Assembly (NCBI GenBank): GCA_046296295.1
Contig: JBKBLG010000016.1
Span: 13,874-77,873, forward strand
Source: UBA10646 sp046296295
GTDB lineage: Bacteria; Bacteroidota; Bacteroidia; Chitinophagales; Chitinophagaceae
DNA length: 64,000 bases
Reading direction: 5' to 3'
In this document: in pieces, positions 53,406-60,949 of the stretch
Layout: every line of letters begins with the position of its first letter
Numbering within the stretch: the stretch's first letter is position 1
Notes under the pieces: model-generated
What the model was told of the DNA's origin: nothing
Databases searched by the model: none
The model's input: only the letters and a program-made list of their open reading frames with translations
Translations under genes and position numbers: made by a program

Positions 53406-54161
53406 ATGCCATCTACCATTATGATTACAGGTGCTACGGCTGGCTTTGGTGCCGCTATCGCTACCACATTTGCCCGTAAGGGCTATCGCCTCATTATTAC
53501 GGGCCGCAGAACAGAACGGCTACAACAATTGGCAGCGCAACTAAAAGCCGAAGGCAACGAAGTGTGCTCGTTAGTATTTGATGTTCGAAACCGTAAAGCT
53601 GTTAAAGCAGCCATTGATGAGCTACCAACAAATTGGCGCAATATTGATATTTTGGTTAATAATGCAGGCTTGGCACTTGGCCGAGATACTTTTCATGAAG
53701 CCAATTTAGATGATTGGGATACCATGATTGATACCAACGTTAAAGGGCTATTATATGTTAGCCATGCGGTGGCTCCACTTATGATTGCACAAGGTAGCGG
53801 ACATATTATTAATATCGGTTCTATTGCCGGAAAAGAAGTGTATCCGGCAGGTAACGTCTACTGTGCTACTAAACATGCGGTTGATGCTATTTCAAAAAGT
53901 CAGCGTATAGATTTATTACCCTATGGCATTAAAGTAACGGCAGTGCACCCGGGTGCTGCTGAAACAGAGTTTTCGCTGGTACGTTTTAAAGGCGATGCAG
54001 CCAAGGCTGCAGCAGTTTATCAAGGTTTTACGCCATTATCAGCACAAGATGTTGCCGATGTAGTGGCATATGTTGCTAGTGTTCCGAAACATGTTTGTAT
54101 CAACGATATTGTAGTGATGCCAACAGCGCAGGCGAATAGCACTACTTTCTTTAAACAATAG
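53406..54161 (+). CDS. Short-chain dehydrogenase/reductase (YdfG-like)
   Basis: This 251-residue NAD(P)-dependent oxidoreductase has the cofactor motif TGATAGFGAAIA, the RRTER segment suggesting NADP binding, VNNAGLAL, catalytic serine in IINIGSIAG, and the YxxxK motif in VYCATKHAV. The closest look is the YdfG/3-hydroxy acid dehydrogenase branch. Length is normal. The gene is followed 11 bases later by a perfect GGCGGCC-type hairpin. Confidence 0.92.
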   Translation: MPSTIMITGATAGFGAAIATTFARKGYRLIITGRRTERLQQLAAQLKAEGNEVCSLVFDVRNRKAVKAAIDELPTNWRNIDILVNNAGLALGRDTFHEANLDDWDTMIDTNVKGLLYVSHAVAPLMIAQGSGHIINIGSIAGKEVYPAGNVYCATKHAVDAISKSQRIDLLPYGIKVTAVHPGAAETEFSLVRFKGDAAKAAAVYQGFTPLSAQDVADVVAYVASVPKHVCINDIVVMPTAQANSTTFFKQ

Positions 54162-54172
54162 TTTTTAGAATA

Positions 54173-54217
54173 TGTAATTAAGATGGGGCGGCCTAAGGCC
54201 GCCCCATCTTAATTACA
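54173..54217. terminator. Perfect 21-bp hairpin with GGCGGCC core
   Basis: Arms of 21 bases pair perfectly around the loop TAA. It lies between the convergent SDR and scpB genes and lacks a T run. It shares the core and layout of the hairpins at 15959-16011 and 40430-40464, although its loop gives UAAG rather than a UNCG tetraloop. Confidence 0.8.
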
Positions 54218-54245
54218 GGCGCTTGAGCTTACGCTTGCGTTATTC

Positions 54246-54959
54246 TTAATCGGTTTTTGGATGATTTTCCTTATCAAGTAATTTTTGATCCTCCGCTGCA
54301 TCATTATCAATTGCTTTTGAGGCTAACGCATCTTCTTCAAATGCCTCCTCGTTTGTAACAGCACTACTTGTAGATTCGAAATCACTGATTACAGTTGGCG
54401 CAACAGCTTGCTCGGCAAGCACTTCTTTGATTTTCGGAAGCTCATCGGTACTGTTAAGACCAAAATAATCCATGAAATTTTTACTTGTACTATACACGAG
54501 TGGCTTACCGGGTAAGTTTTCGTTACGTCCAGAAATAACAATTAGCTCTTTCTCGAGCAACTTCTGAACACTATAATCGCTGTTAACGCCTCTAATCGCT
54601 TCTATTTCGCCTTTGGTAATTGGTTGTTTGTAGGCGATAATGGCGAGCGTTTCCATAGCTGCTGTACTGAGGCGTTTTAAAAATTTATCGCCATTAAGTT
54701 GTGCAATAGTTCTATGAAAGTCGCGTTTGGTTAAAAACTGCCAACCGCCACCACTTTCACGCACTTCAAACGGATAAAACTCTGCATTGTATTTTTCGCG
54801 AATGCCAGCAACAGCTGCTTCTACTTGTTCTATTGTAATGCGTTCCTCTAAAAAAGCAAAGGCGTTGTTGATGAGCTCAAGCACATCGTTGTTAGTAAGT
54901 GGCTTATCACTAGCGAAAATGAGGGCCTCAATATGTGGTATGATTTCAGAAAGCTCCAT
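54246..54959 (-). CDS. scpB: Segregation and condensation protein B
   Basis: This 237-residue protein partners ScpA and SMC in chromosome condensation. The two winged-helix regions are visible (IPHIEALIFASDKPLTNNDV and TLAIIAYKQPITKGEIEAIRG), the latter being the family signature. The acidic C-terminal tail of about 50 residues is low complexity. scpA is not adjacent here, unlike in many genomes. Confidence 0.93.
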   Translation of the reverse strand: MELSEIIPHIEALIFASDKPLTNNDVLELINNAFAFLEERITIEQVEAAVAGIREKYNAEFYPFEVRESGGGWQFLTKRDFHRTIAQLNGDKFLKRLSTAAMETLAIIAYKQPITKGEIEAIRGVNSDYSVQKLLEKELIVISGRNENLPGKPLVYSTSKNFMDYFGLNSTDELPKIKEVLAEQAVAPTVISDFESTSSAVTNEEAFEEDALASKAIDNDAAEDQKLLDKENHPKTD

Positions 54960-55051
54960 CAGAATTGCTATTTTAAAAAAATGGTTATTTGAAAGCGTAC
55001 AATACTAGTACAATTTCAAATAACCATCTACTAATAAGAAGATTGTTATCG

Positions 55052-55933
55052 TTATCCTTGCAAAGCAGCTGCACCACTTACAATTTCAGTAAGCTCTGTA
55101 GTAATAGCTGCCTGACGAGCACGGTTGTAAGAAATTTTCAAGCTCTTCAATAGTTCGTTAGCGTTTTCGCTGGCCTTGTCCATCGCTGTCATACGAGCAC
55201 CATGCTCGCTTGCATGAGCATCTAAAACCGCTTTGAATAATTGTGTATTGAGAATTTTGGGCATCAACTCTGCAATTAACTCCTCTTTAGCTGGCTCAAA
55301 AATGAAATCTGCTTTAGTTGCACCTGCTTGCTTTGCCACTTTGGGTATAGGTAAGAAAGGTTCACAACGAAAATGTTGAGTGGCTGCGTTTTTGAATTCG
55401 CTGTATACTATTTCAATTACATCGAACTCACCTTTTAGAAAGCTTTGAACAGCAGCTTCGGCCACTTTTTGTGTGTTTTCAAAAGTTAAGTGTAAGAATA
55501 AATCTTTGTACGTATCGTTAGTTTTATAACCTTGTTTGGTAAGCGATTCAAATCCTTTTTTACCAATATTCCATATAGTAACATTGCCTTTAGCATGTTG
55601 GGTAGCATAGTGTTCGGCAATACGAGCCTTGGTGGTTTTAACCAAATTGGCATTGTAAGCACCCGCCAAACCTCTGTCGGAGGTAATACAGATAATTAAA
55701 ACATTGTTAATAGTTCTTTCATCGGCAAGTTTTAGTTCTGTATCGCCATCAAGGTTGCTCACAATGTTACTAAGCATTTCTTGCAACTTTTGAGCATACG
55801 GACGCATTTGCAAAATAGCATCTTGTGCTCGGCGTAATTTGGCAGCACTTACCATTTTCATTGCCTTGGTAATTTGCTGGGTACTTTGTACGCTCTTGAT
55901 ACGATTACGAACTTCTTTTAACTGACCTGCCAT
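55052..55933 (-). CDS. atpG: ATP synthase gamma subunit
   Basis: This 293-residue subunit forms the rotating central stalk of F1. The N-terminal coiled coil (QLKEVRNRIKSVQSTQQITKAM) and the C-terminal one (NELLKSLKISYNRARQAAITTELTEI, split as NELLKSLKISYNRARQ and AAITTELTEI) are conserved, with TSDRGLAGAYNANL in between. It is not next to atpA or atpD here: the flanking genes are scpB and a DUF6992-like gene. So the atp operon is interrupted, or this gene is transcribed alone. Confidence 0.95.
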   Translation of the reverse strand: MAGQLKEVRNRIKSVQSTQQITKAMKMVSAAKLRRAQDAILQMRPYAQKLQEMLSNIVSNLDGDTELKLADERTINNVLIICITSDRGLAGAYNANLVKTTKARIAEHYATQHAKGNVTIWNIGKKGFESLTKQGYKTNDTYKDLFLHLTFENTQKVAEAAVQSFLKGEFDVIEIVYSEFKNAATQHFRCEPFLPIPKVAKQAGATKADFIFEPAKEELIAELMPKILNTQLFKAVLDAHASEHGARMTAMDKASENANELLKSLKISYNRARQAAITTELTEIVSGAAALQG

Positions 55934-55962
55934 GATTCTGTTTTTAAAAGCTCAGTGGCTAC

Positions 55963-55977
55963 ATTTACCGTAAGGTA
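55963..55977 (+). repeat. Dispersed 13-mer, exact copy upstream of atpG
   Basis: atttaccgtaaggta lies 30 bases before the atpG start codon on the minus strand, between atpG and the DUF6992-like gene. Confidence 0.9.
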
Positions 55978-56065
55978 ACTATATGCCGTTTGAATTTGGC
56001 TGCAAAAGTAACAGTTTGCCCTTAGATAGCCGCACGTACTATCGAAAATTATTAACCAACCACTA

Positions 56066-56626
56066 TTAGAGTTGTACCAATAAGCCAACACCATGCGTTG
56101 TAGTGCCTACCGAAATATGAGGGGGAACCCCTAAACGGCGTGCTTGCTGATTGTGCAAGAGGTACATAACACCATCGAACAAAAGTAGAAAAGCCCCTTG
56201 TAATACCAAGCTTTCGCCAAAGCCTTTAAGTTGCTGGCTATTGTTACGCCTACTGCGTTCTTGCAGATACGCTCCGGCTGTAATGTAGGCAATATCTAGG
56301 CCGCTATTCAATAGAAATATTTTTTCGATGCGATGTTGTTGGCGAACAACGGCATTACCTTCCAGACGTTTTGACCGTATCAATAGTGTTGCACCGGCAA
56401 TTCCGCCATTTACCACATTCCAATACACATTCATTTGATGAAAGGCTTTATTGCTACCCGATGCATTATTTGCCGTAAGGCTACTTACTGCAATATTGCC
56501 GAGTGCCCAACTGCCCAGAACATACATGCCATTGCGCTGAAGTTGTTGCTGGCGCTGCCATAAACTATCGTATTGTGCCTTCGCCTGCAAGGCTATGCAA
56601 CTTAACAATATGAATATTACACGCAT
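56066..56626 (-). CDS. Exported/membrane protein, DUF6992-like
   Basis: This 186-residue protein has a signal peptide (MRVIFILLSCIALQAKA) and then three hydrophobic helices (about residues 35-50, 70-85 and 145-160) with a charged linker. The pattern (RNGMYVLGSWALGNIAVS, then NVVNGGIAGATLL) recalls the DUF6992 family of Bacteroidota. Function is unknown. A one-mismatch repeat copy lies in frame as SSLTANNAS. It is divergent from secA. Confidence 0.65.
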   Translation of the reverse strand: MRVIFILLSCIALQAKAQYDSLWQRQQQLQRNGMYVLGSWALGNIAVSSLTANNASGSNKAFHQMNVYWNVVNGGIAGATLLIRSKRLEGNAVVRQQHRIEKIFLLNSGLDIAYITAGAYLQERSRRNNSQQLKGFGESLVLQGAFLLLFDGVMYLLHNQQARRLGVPPHISVGTTTHGVGLLVQL

Positions 56627-56709
56627 TTTTTACTAACGCATTAATGAACCAATAGTTGCTACATGTTTGTAAAAGTGTTGAAAGGCTAGCCCCTTGCGGC
56701 CAAAACCCT

Positions 56710-56717
56710 TACCTTTG
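56710..56717 (+). promoter_or_regulatory. Candidate -7 box of secA
   Basis: TACCTTTG matches TAnnTTTG exactly. Transcription from here would start just before the hairpin at 56723 and give a leader of about 160 bases. No well-spaced -33 TTG was found. Confidence 0.35.
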
Positions 56718-56722
56718 GCATC

Positions 56723-56773
56723 CTCAAAAAAGTGTCATTTTGGCTCAATAGCGAACCATGCACCTTTTTTGAG
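56723..56773 (+). promoter_or_regulatory. Leader hairpin of secA
   Basis: CTCAAAAAAGTGTCAT pairs with ATGCACCTTTTTTGAG with a small bulge, enclosing a 19-base loop. It lies at the predicted 5' end of the secA message. It is not followed by a T run, so it is more likely a leader structure than a terminator. Confidence 0.45.
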
Positions 56774-56821
56774 TAATCAAGTTCTGGCACAAACATGCTA
56801 TAAAAAAATTCAAGTGTTATT

Positions 56822-56836
56822 CCCTTACGGTAAATG
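56822..56836 (-). repeat. Dispersed 13-mer, exact copy in the secA leader
   Basis: cccttacggtaaatg ends with the ATG of a 14-codon upstream frame, 48 bases before the secA start. Confidence 0.9.
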
Positions 56837-56878
56837 ATTAAACGTTGGGCATTACACACCATTATTAGAACACATTAG
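56834..56878 (+). CDS. Possible 14-codon leader peptide before secA
   Basis: The frame MIKRWALHTIIRTH ends at TAG, five bases before the secA ATG. It opens with the ATG that the repeat copy supplies. It could be a leader peptide coupling translation to secA, in the way SecM does in enterobacteria, but there is no sequence similarity to SecM and it may be chance. Confidence 0.25.
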   Translation: MIKRWALHTIIRTH

Positions 56879-56883
56879 TAATT

Positions 56884-59800
56884 ATGTTAGGTTTTTTAAG
56901 TAAGCTACTGGGTGGCAACAAAAGTGAGAAAGACATTAAGCAAATTATGCCCAAAGTGGCTAAAATTAATGAGTACTTCCAACAGTATCAATCGCTTAGT
57001 AATGATGAACTAAGAGGTAAAACTGCAGCGTTTAAAGCCCGTATTAAAGCTCATCTGACCGATATTGATGAAACTATCGAGGCAAAAAAAGCAAGTGCTG
57101 AAGCACTTCCGGAAAACCAAATTCAGGAAAGAGACGCCATTTATAAAGAGATAGACACACTCCGCAAAAGCAGGGATGAAAAAATTGAAGAAATTCTTAA
57201 CGAAATTCTGCCTGAAGCATTTGCTGTTGTGAAAGAAACGGCTCGCCGCCTTGCCAACAATACAGAACTTGCCGCTACTGCTACCGAATTAGATAAATCA
57301 TTAGCAGTTAGCAAAAAGTACATTCGCATAGAAGGCGATACCAGCTATTTCAGCAACACTTGGGAGGCTGCTGGTAATACTGTTACTTGGAATATGGTAC
57401 ATTACGATGTACAGTTAATTGGTGGTATTGTATTGCACAATGGTAAAATTTCTGAAATGGCTACCGGTGAGGGTAAAACCTTAGTGAGTACCCTACCTGC
57501 TTACCTAAATGCATTAGCCGGCGAGGGTGTACACGTGGTAACAGTGAACGACTACCTAGCACGCCGTGATAGCGAATGGAACGGACCACTATTTGAGTGG
57601 CTAGGCTTAACCGTAGATTGTATTGATAAGCACTACCCTAACAGCCCGCAAAGGCGACAAGCTTATTTGGCAGATATTACCTACGGCACCAACAATGAAT
57701 TTGGCTTCGACTACCTCCGCGATAATATGGTGCATAGCCCAGAAGAAATGGTACAACGCAAGCACCACTTTGCGATGGTGGATGAAGTTGACAGTGTTTT
57801 AATTGATGATGCAAGAACACCCCTCATTATATCTGGCCCTATCGGACATAGCGATAACACCCAACAATTTTTTGATCTTAAACCAAGAATTGAACAATTG
57901 GTAGAAGCACAAAAACGTGCTGTGAATCAATTCTTAAATGAAGCAAAGAAGAAAATTGCAGAGGGCAATGATGATGCTAAAGATGGGGGTGGCCTAGCTT
58001 TATTTAGAGCACACCGTGGCTTACCTAAGAATGGTGCACTTATCAAATTTTTAAGTGAACCCGGTATACGCCAAAAGTTACAAAAAGCAGAAAGCTATTT
58101 TCTTGCCGATCAGCAACGCGAAATGCCAAAGGCCGATGCAGAATTGTTCTTCTACATAGATGAACGTAATAATTCCGTTGAGCTTACCGATAAGGGTATT
58201 AATATGATTACCAAGTCGGGGGAAGATCCTAACTTCTTCATATTGCCCGATATTGCTGTTGGCCTTGCTAACATTGATAATGATACTTCATTACCTGCTG
58301 AAGAAAAACTGCATCGCAAAGAGGCACTACTGAATGAGTATAGCATTAAAGCAGATCGTATTCATACCATTCAACAATTACTGAAAGCTTATACACTCTT
58401 TGAAAAAGATCATGAATATGTAGTAATTGATGGTCAGGTTAAAATTGTAGATGAACAAACCGGTCGTATCATGGAAGGTCGCCGCTACAGCGATGGCCTA
58501 CACCAAGCCATTGAAGCAAAGGAAAATGTAAAGATTGAGGCAAGCACACAAACCTATGCCACTATTACTTTACAAAACTACTTCCGTATGTACCACAAAC
58601 TATGTGGTATGACGGGTACTGCCGAAACAGAAGCACAAGAATTTTGGGACATCTACAAACTCGATGTAGTTCAAATACCTACCAACATACCTATTAAACG
58701 TAAAGACGAGCATGACCTCATTTACAAAACCAAAAAAGAAAAGTACGGTGCTGTAGTTGATAAAATTGTAGAACTCCGCGAAGCTGGTCGCCCAGTGTTA
58801 GTGGGTACCACCAGCGTAGAAGTAAGTGAATTATTAAGCCGCATCTTACGCCAAAAACAAATACCACATAATGTACTAAACGCTAAACAGCATGCTCGTG
58901 AAGCACAAATTGTAGCAGAAGCAGGTTTAGCAGGAGCAGTAACCATTGCCACTAACATGGCTGGGCGTGGTACCGATATTAAACTAGGGCCCGGCGTTAA
59001 AGATGCCGGCGGTTTAGCTATTTTAGGTACAGAACGCCACGAAAGTCGGCGTGTTGACCGCCAGTTACGTGGTCGTGCCGGACGCCAAGGCGACCCTGGC
59101 AGCAGCCAATTCTTTGTATCTTTAGAAGACGACCTCATGCGTATGTTCGGCAGTGAACGTATTGCAAAAGTGATGGACTTTGCTGGTTACAAAGAAGGAG
59201 AGGTAATACAGCATAGTATGATTACCAAAAGCATTGAAAGGGCACAGAAAAAAGTAGAAGAAAACAACTTTGGTATTCGTAAGCGTTTGTTAGAGTACGA
59301 TGATGTAATGAACAAGCAACGTACCGTAATATACAGCAAACGTAACCATGCTTTGTTTGGCGAACGCTTAGCTATTGATTTAGATAATGCGTTTTATGCA
59401 ACAGCACAAAGTGTTGTTGCTAACAGCAAAGAAACTGCCGACTACGAAGCCTTTACACTTGATGTTATTGTGAACTTTGGTATTCAAACCAATATTTCTA
59501 AAGATGAGTTTGCGAAAGAAAAGTTTGATGTATTAGTAGATACCCTGTATCATGAAGCCTATACTGCATATCAAAACAAGAAGCAAGCAATTGCACAACA
59601 AGTAGTTCCAGTATTTGCTAATATTCGTAACGAGCAAGGTGCGCATATTGAAAACGTTGCAGTTCCATTTACCGATGGTAAAATTGGCTTACAAATTGTT
59701 GCCAACCTCGATAAAACATTACAAACCAACGGTGCAGAACTATTGCACGCCTTAGAGCGTAACATTACACTCAATTTCATTGATAATGCCTGGAAAGAGC

Positions 59801-60210
59801 ATTTGAGAAATATGGACGACTTAAAACAGAGTGTTCAAACAGCAACGTATGAACAAAAAGATCCGTTGGTGATTTATAAAAAAGAAGCCTTTGAATTGTT
59901 CCGTAAAATGGATGCTGAAGTAAATAAAAACATTGTGAATTTCTTAAGTCATGCCGGTATTCCGATTGAGCAAAATGGTGGAGCAGAAATAAAAGAAGGC
60001 CGCGAAGAGCACACTGATTTGAGTCATTTACAAAATAATAAAGCAGCTATTGATGCGGCAGGCACCGATTATGCTGCCAACCAAAACGATTATTACGACC
60101 CAACACCTGTGCCTAAACAACAACCTATTCAGGTAGGGCCAAAAATTGGTCGCAACGATCCTTGTCCTTGTGGTAGCGGCAAGAAATATAAACAATGCCA
60201 CGGTGCTTAA
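56884..60210 (+). CDS. secA: Preprotein translocase ATPase SecA
   Basis: This 1108-residue motor drives proteins through SecYEG. Walker A is MATGEGKTLVSTLPAYL, the DEVDSVLIDDARTPLIISG segment holds Walker B, and the later GTTSVEVSELLSRIL, NMAGRGTDIKLGPGV and RQLRGRAGRQGDPG motifs are all present. The C-terminus ends in the zinc motif NDPCPCGSGKKYKQCHG, which binds SecB or ribosomes in other species. The protein is longer than E. coli SecA, with inserts near residues 345-420 as usual in Bacteroidota. It faces a leader region with a hairpin and a short upstream frame. Confidence 0.97.
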   Translation: MLGFLSKLLGGNKSEKDIKQIMPKVAKINEYFQQYQSLSNDELRGKTAAFKARIKAHLTDIDETIEAKKASAEALPENQIQERDAIYKEIDTLRKSRDEKIEEILNEILPEAFAVVKETARRLANNTELAATATELDKSLAVSKKYIRIEGDTSYFSNTWEAAGNTVTWNMVHYDVQLIGGIVLHNGKISEMATGEGKTLVSTLPAYLNALAGEGVHVVTVNDYLARRDSEWNGPLFEWLGLTVDCIDKHYPNSPQRRQAYLADITYGTNNEFGFDYLRDNMVHSPEEMVQRKHHFAMVDEVDSVLIDDARTPLIISGPIGHSDNTQQFFDLKPRIEQLVEAQKRAVNQFLNEAKKKIAEGNDDAKDGGGLALFRAHRGLPKNGALIKFLSEPGIRQKLQKAESYFLADQQREMPKADAELFFYIDERNNSVELTDKGINMITKSGEDPNFFILPDIAVGLANIDNDTSLPAEEKLHRKEALLNEYSIKADRIHTIQQLLKAYTLFEKDHEYVVIDGQVKIVDEQTGRIMEGRRYSDGLHQAIEAKENVKIEASTQTYATITLQNYFRMYHKLCGMTGTAETEAQEFWDIYKLDVVQIPTNIPIKRKDEHDLIYKTKKEKYGAVVDKIVELREAGRPVLVGTTSVEVSELLSRILRQKQIPHNVLNAKQHAREAQIVAEAGLAGAVTIATNMAGRGTDIKLGPGVKDAGGLAILGTERHESRRVDRQLRGRAGRQGDPGSSQFFVSLEDDLMRMFGSERIAKVMDFAGYKEGEVIQHSMITKSIERAQKKVEENNFGIRKRLLEYDDVMNKQRTVIYSKRNHALFGERLAIDLDNAFYATAQSVVANSKETADYEAFTLDVIVNFGIQTNISKDEFAKEKFDVLVDTLYHEAYTAYQNKKQAIAQQVVPVFANIRNEQGAHIENVAVPFTDGKIGLQIVANLDKTLQTNGAELLHALERNITLNFIDNAWKEHLRNMDDLKQSVQTATYEQKDPLVIYKKEAFELFRKMDAEVNKNIVNFLSHAGIPIEQNGGAEIKEGREEHTDLSHLQNNKAAIDAAGTDYAANQNDYYDPTPVPKQQPIQVGPKIGRNDPCPCGSGKKYKQCHGA

Positions 60211-60219
60211 TGGCTATTC

Positions 60220-60275
60220 ATTTACCGTAAGGTAGTAACTTGTATTAAAAAATTTAATACTGCCTTACGGCAAAT
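60220..60275. repeat. Facing pair of the dispersed 13-mer after secA
   Basis: atttaccgtaagg (60220-60232) and ccttacggcaaat (60263-60275) face each other across 30 bases with one mismatch. The AT-rich spacer contains a smaller inverted repeat (ttaaaaaatttaa-like). The pair begins 10 bases after the secA stop. Confidence 0.85.
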
Positions 60276-60300
60276 AATAACGCACTGCATTATAATAACA

Positions 60301-60332
60301 AAAAGAGCAACTCAAATGAAGTTGCTCTTTTT
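60301..60332. terminator. Bidirectional terminator between secA and the HmuY-like gene
   Basis: AAAAGAGCAACT pairs with AGTTGCTCTTTT around a seven-base loop, with A and T runs on both sides, between convergent genes. Confidence 0.85.
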
Positions 60333-60359
60333 GTTTCAATGCCAACACTATACTTTGTT

Positions 60360-60932
60360 TTAGAAATTACGTGTACCATTGGTTTGAATGGTATATCTAA
60401 AACGATAGATAATAGTAGTTGGGCGGGGAGGTGTACCGGCTAACGGGCCATAATCGGCTGCTAGCATTTCTAGCTTTACGTACTTATTATCGGCGGTACG
60501 AAAAACTATAATACGACCGGGGCGTGGAGAAAAAGTTCTTGTAGTACTGTTGTAATTAGCCCATTGGGTGTAATCGGTAATAGTTGCAACGTAACCAGTT
60601 TCTGGTGCTGCAGTTATGCCAGCTAAAGTACCATCAACCACCTGTACGCCACCGGTACCTGGGCCATTAGGTGTTGCGTTGGCTACCAGGTTTGTAAAAA
60701 GCATACCAAAATCCCAATCAGTAGATTGTTGTTGTGCACTTGTAACAGTTGCTTTGGTACGTAAGTTAAAATAGGTGTAGCTACCGTTAGCAGCATCGGC
60801 ACTTACAGTAAGTGTTGCACTATCAGTGGTTACTGTTGGTGCTGGTGTTGCATCGTTCTTCTTTTCACAGGCTGTAGTAGAGATCATTAATCCGATTGCT
60901 ACAACGGCCATACCTAATGTTTGCTTCATCAT
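60360..60932 (-). CDS. HmuY-family lipoprotein
   Basis: This 190-residue lipoprotein has a signal sequence ending in the lipobox STTAC at C22 and a beta-rich domain with the HmuY-type start (YTYFNLRTKATV) and STDWDFGMLFTN. HmuY of Porphyromonas binds heme through two histidines; I see none clearly placed here, so the ligand is uncertain. The gene lies 17 bases after a TonB-dependent receptor gene, the same arrangement as hmuR-hmuY. Uptake of heme or another metal compound is the best guess. Confidence 0.75.
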   Translation of the reverse strand: MMKQTLGMAVVAIGLMISTTACEKKNDATPAPTVTTDSATLTVSADAANGSYTYFNLRTKATVTSAQQQSTDWDFGMLFTNLVANATPNGPGTGGVQVVDGTLAGITAAPETGYVATITDYTQWANYNSTTRTFSPRPGRIIVFRTADNKYVKLEMLAADYGPLAGTPPRPTTIIYRFRYTIQTNGTRNF

Positions 60933-60949
60933 AATCTATGGTTTAAAAA

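Larger units (their letters stand above)
56627..56883. other. Divergent region before secA
   Basis: This region of 257 bases contains a -7-like TACCTTTG at 56710-56717, a long imperfect hairpin at 56723-56773, an exact repeat copy at 56823-56835 and a 14-codon frame at 56834-56878. No longer frame and no RNA gene was recognised. Confidence 0.6.
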
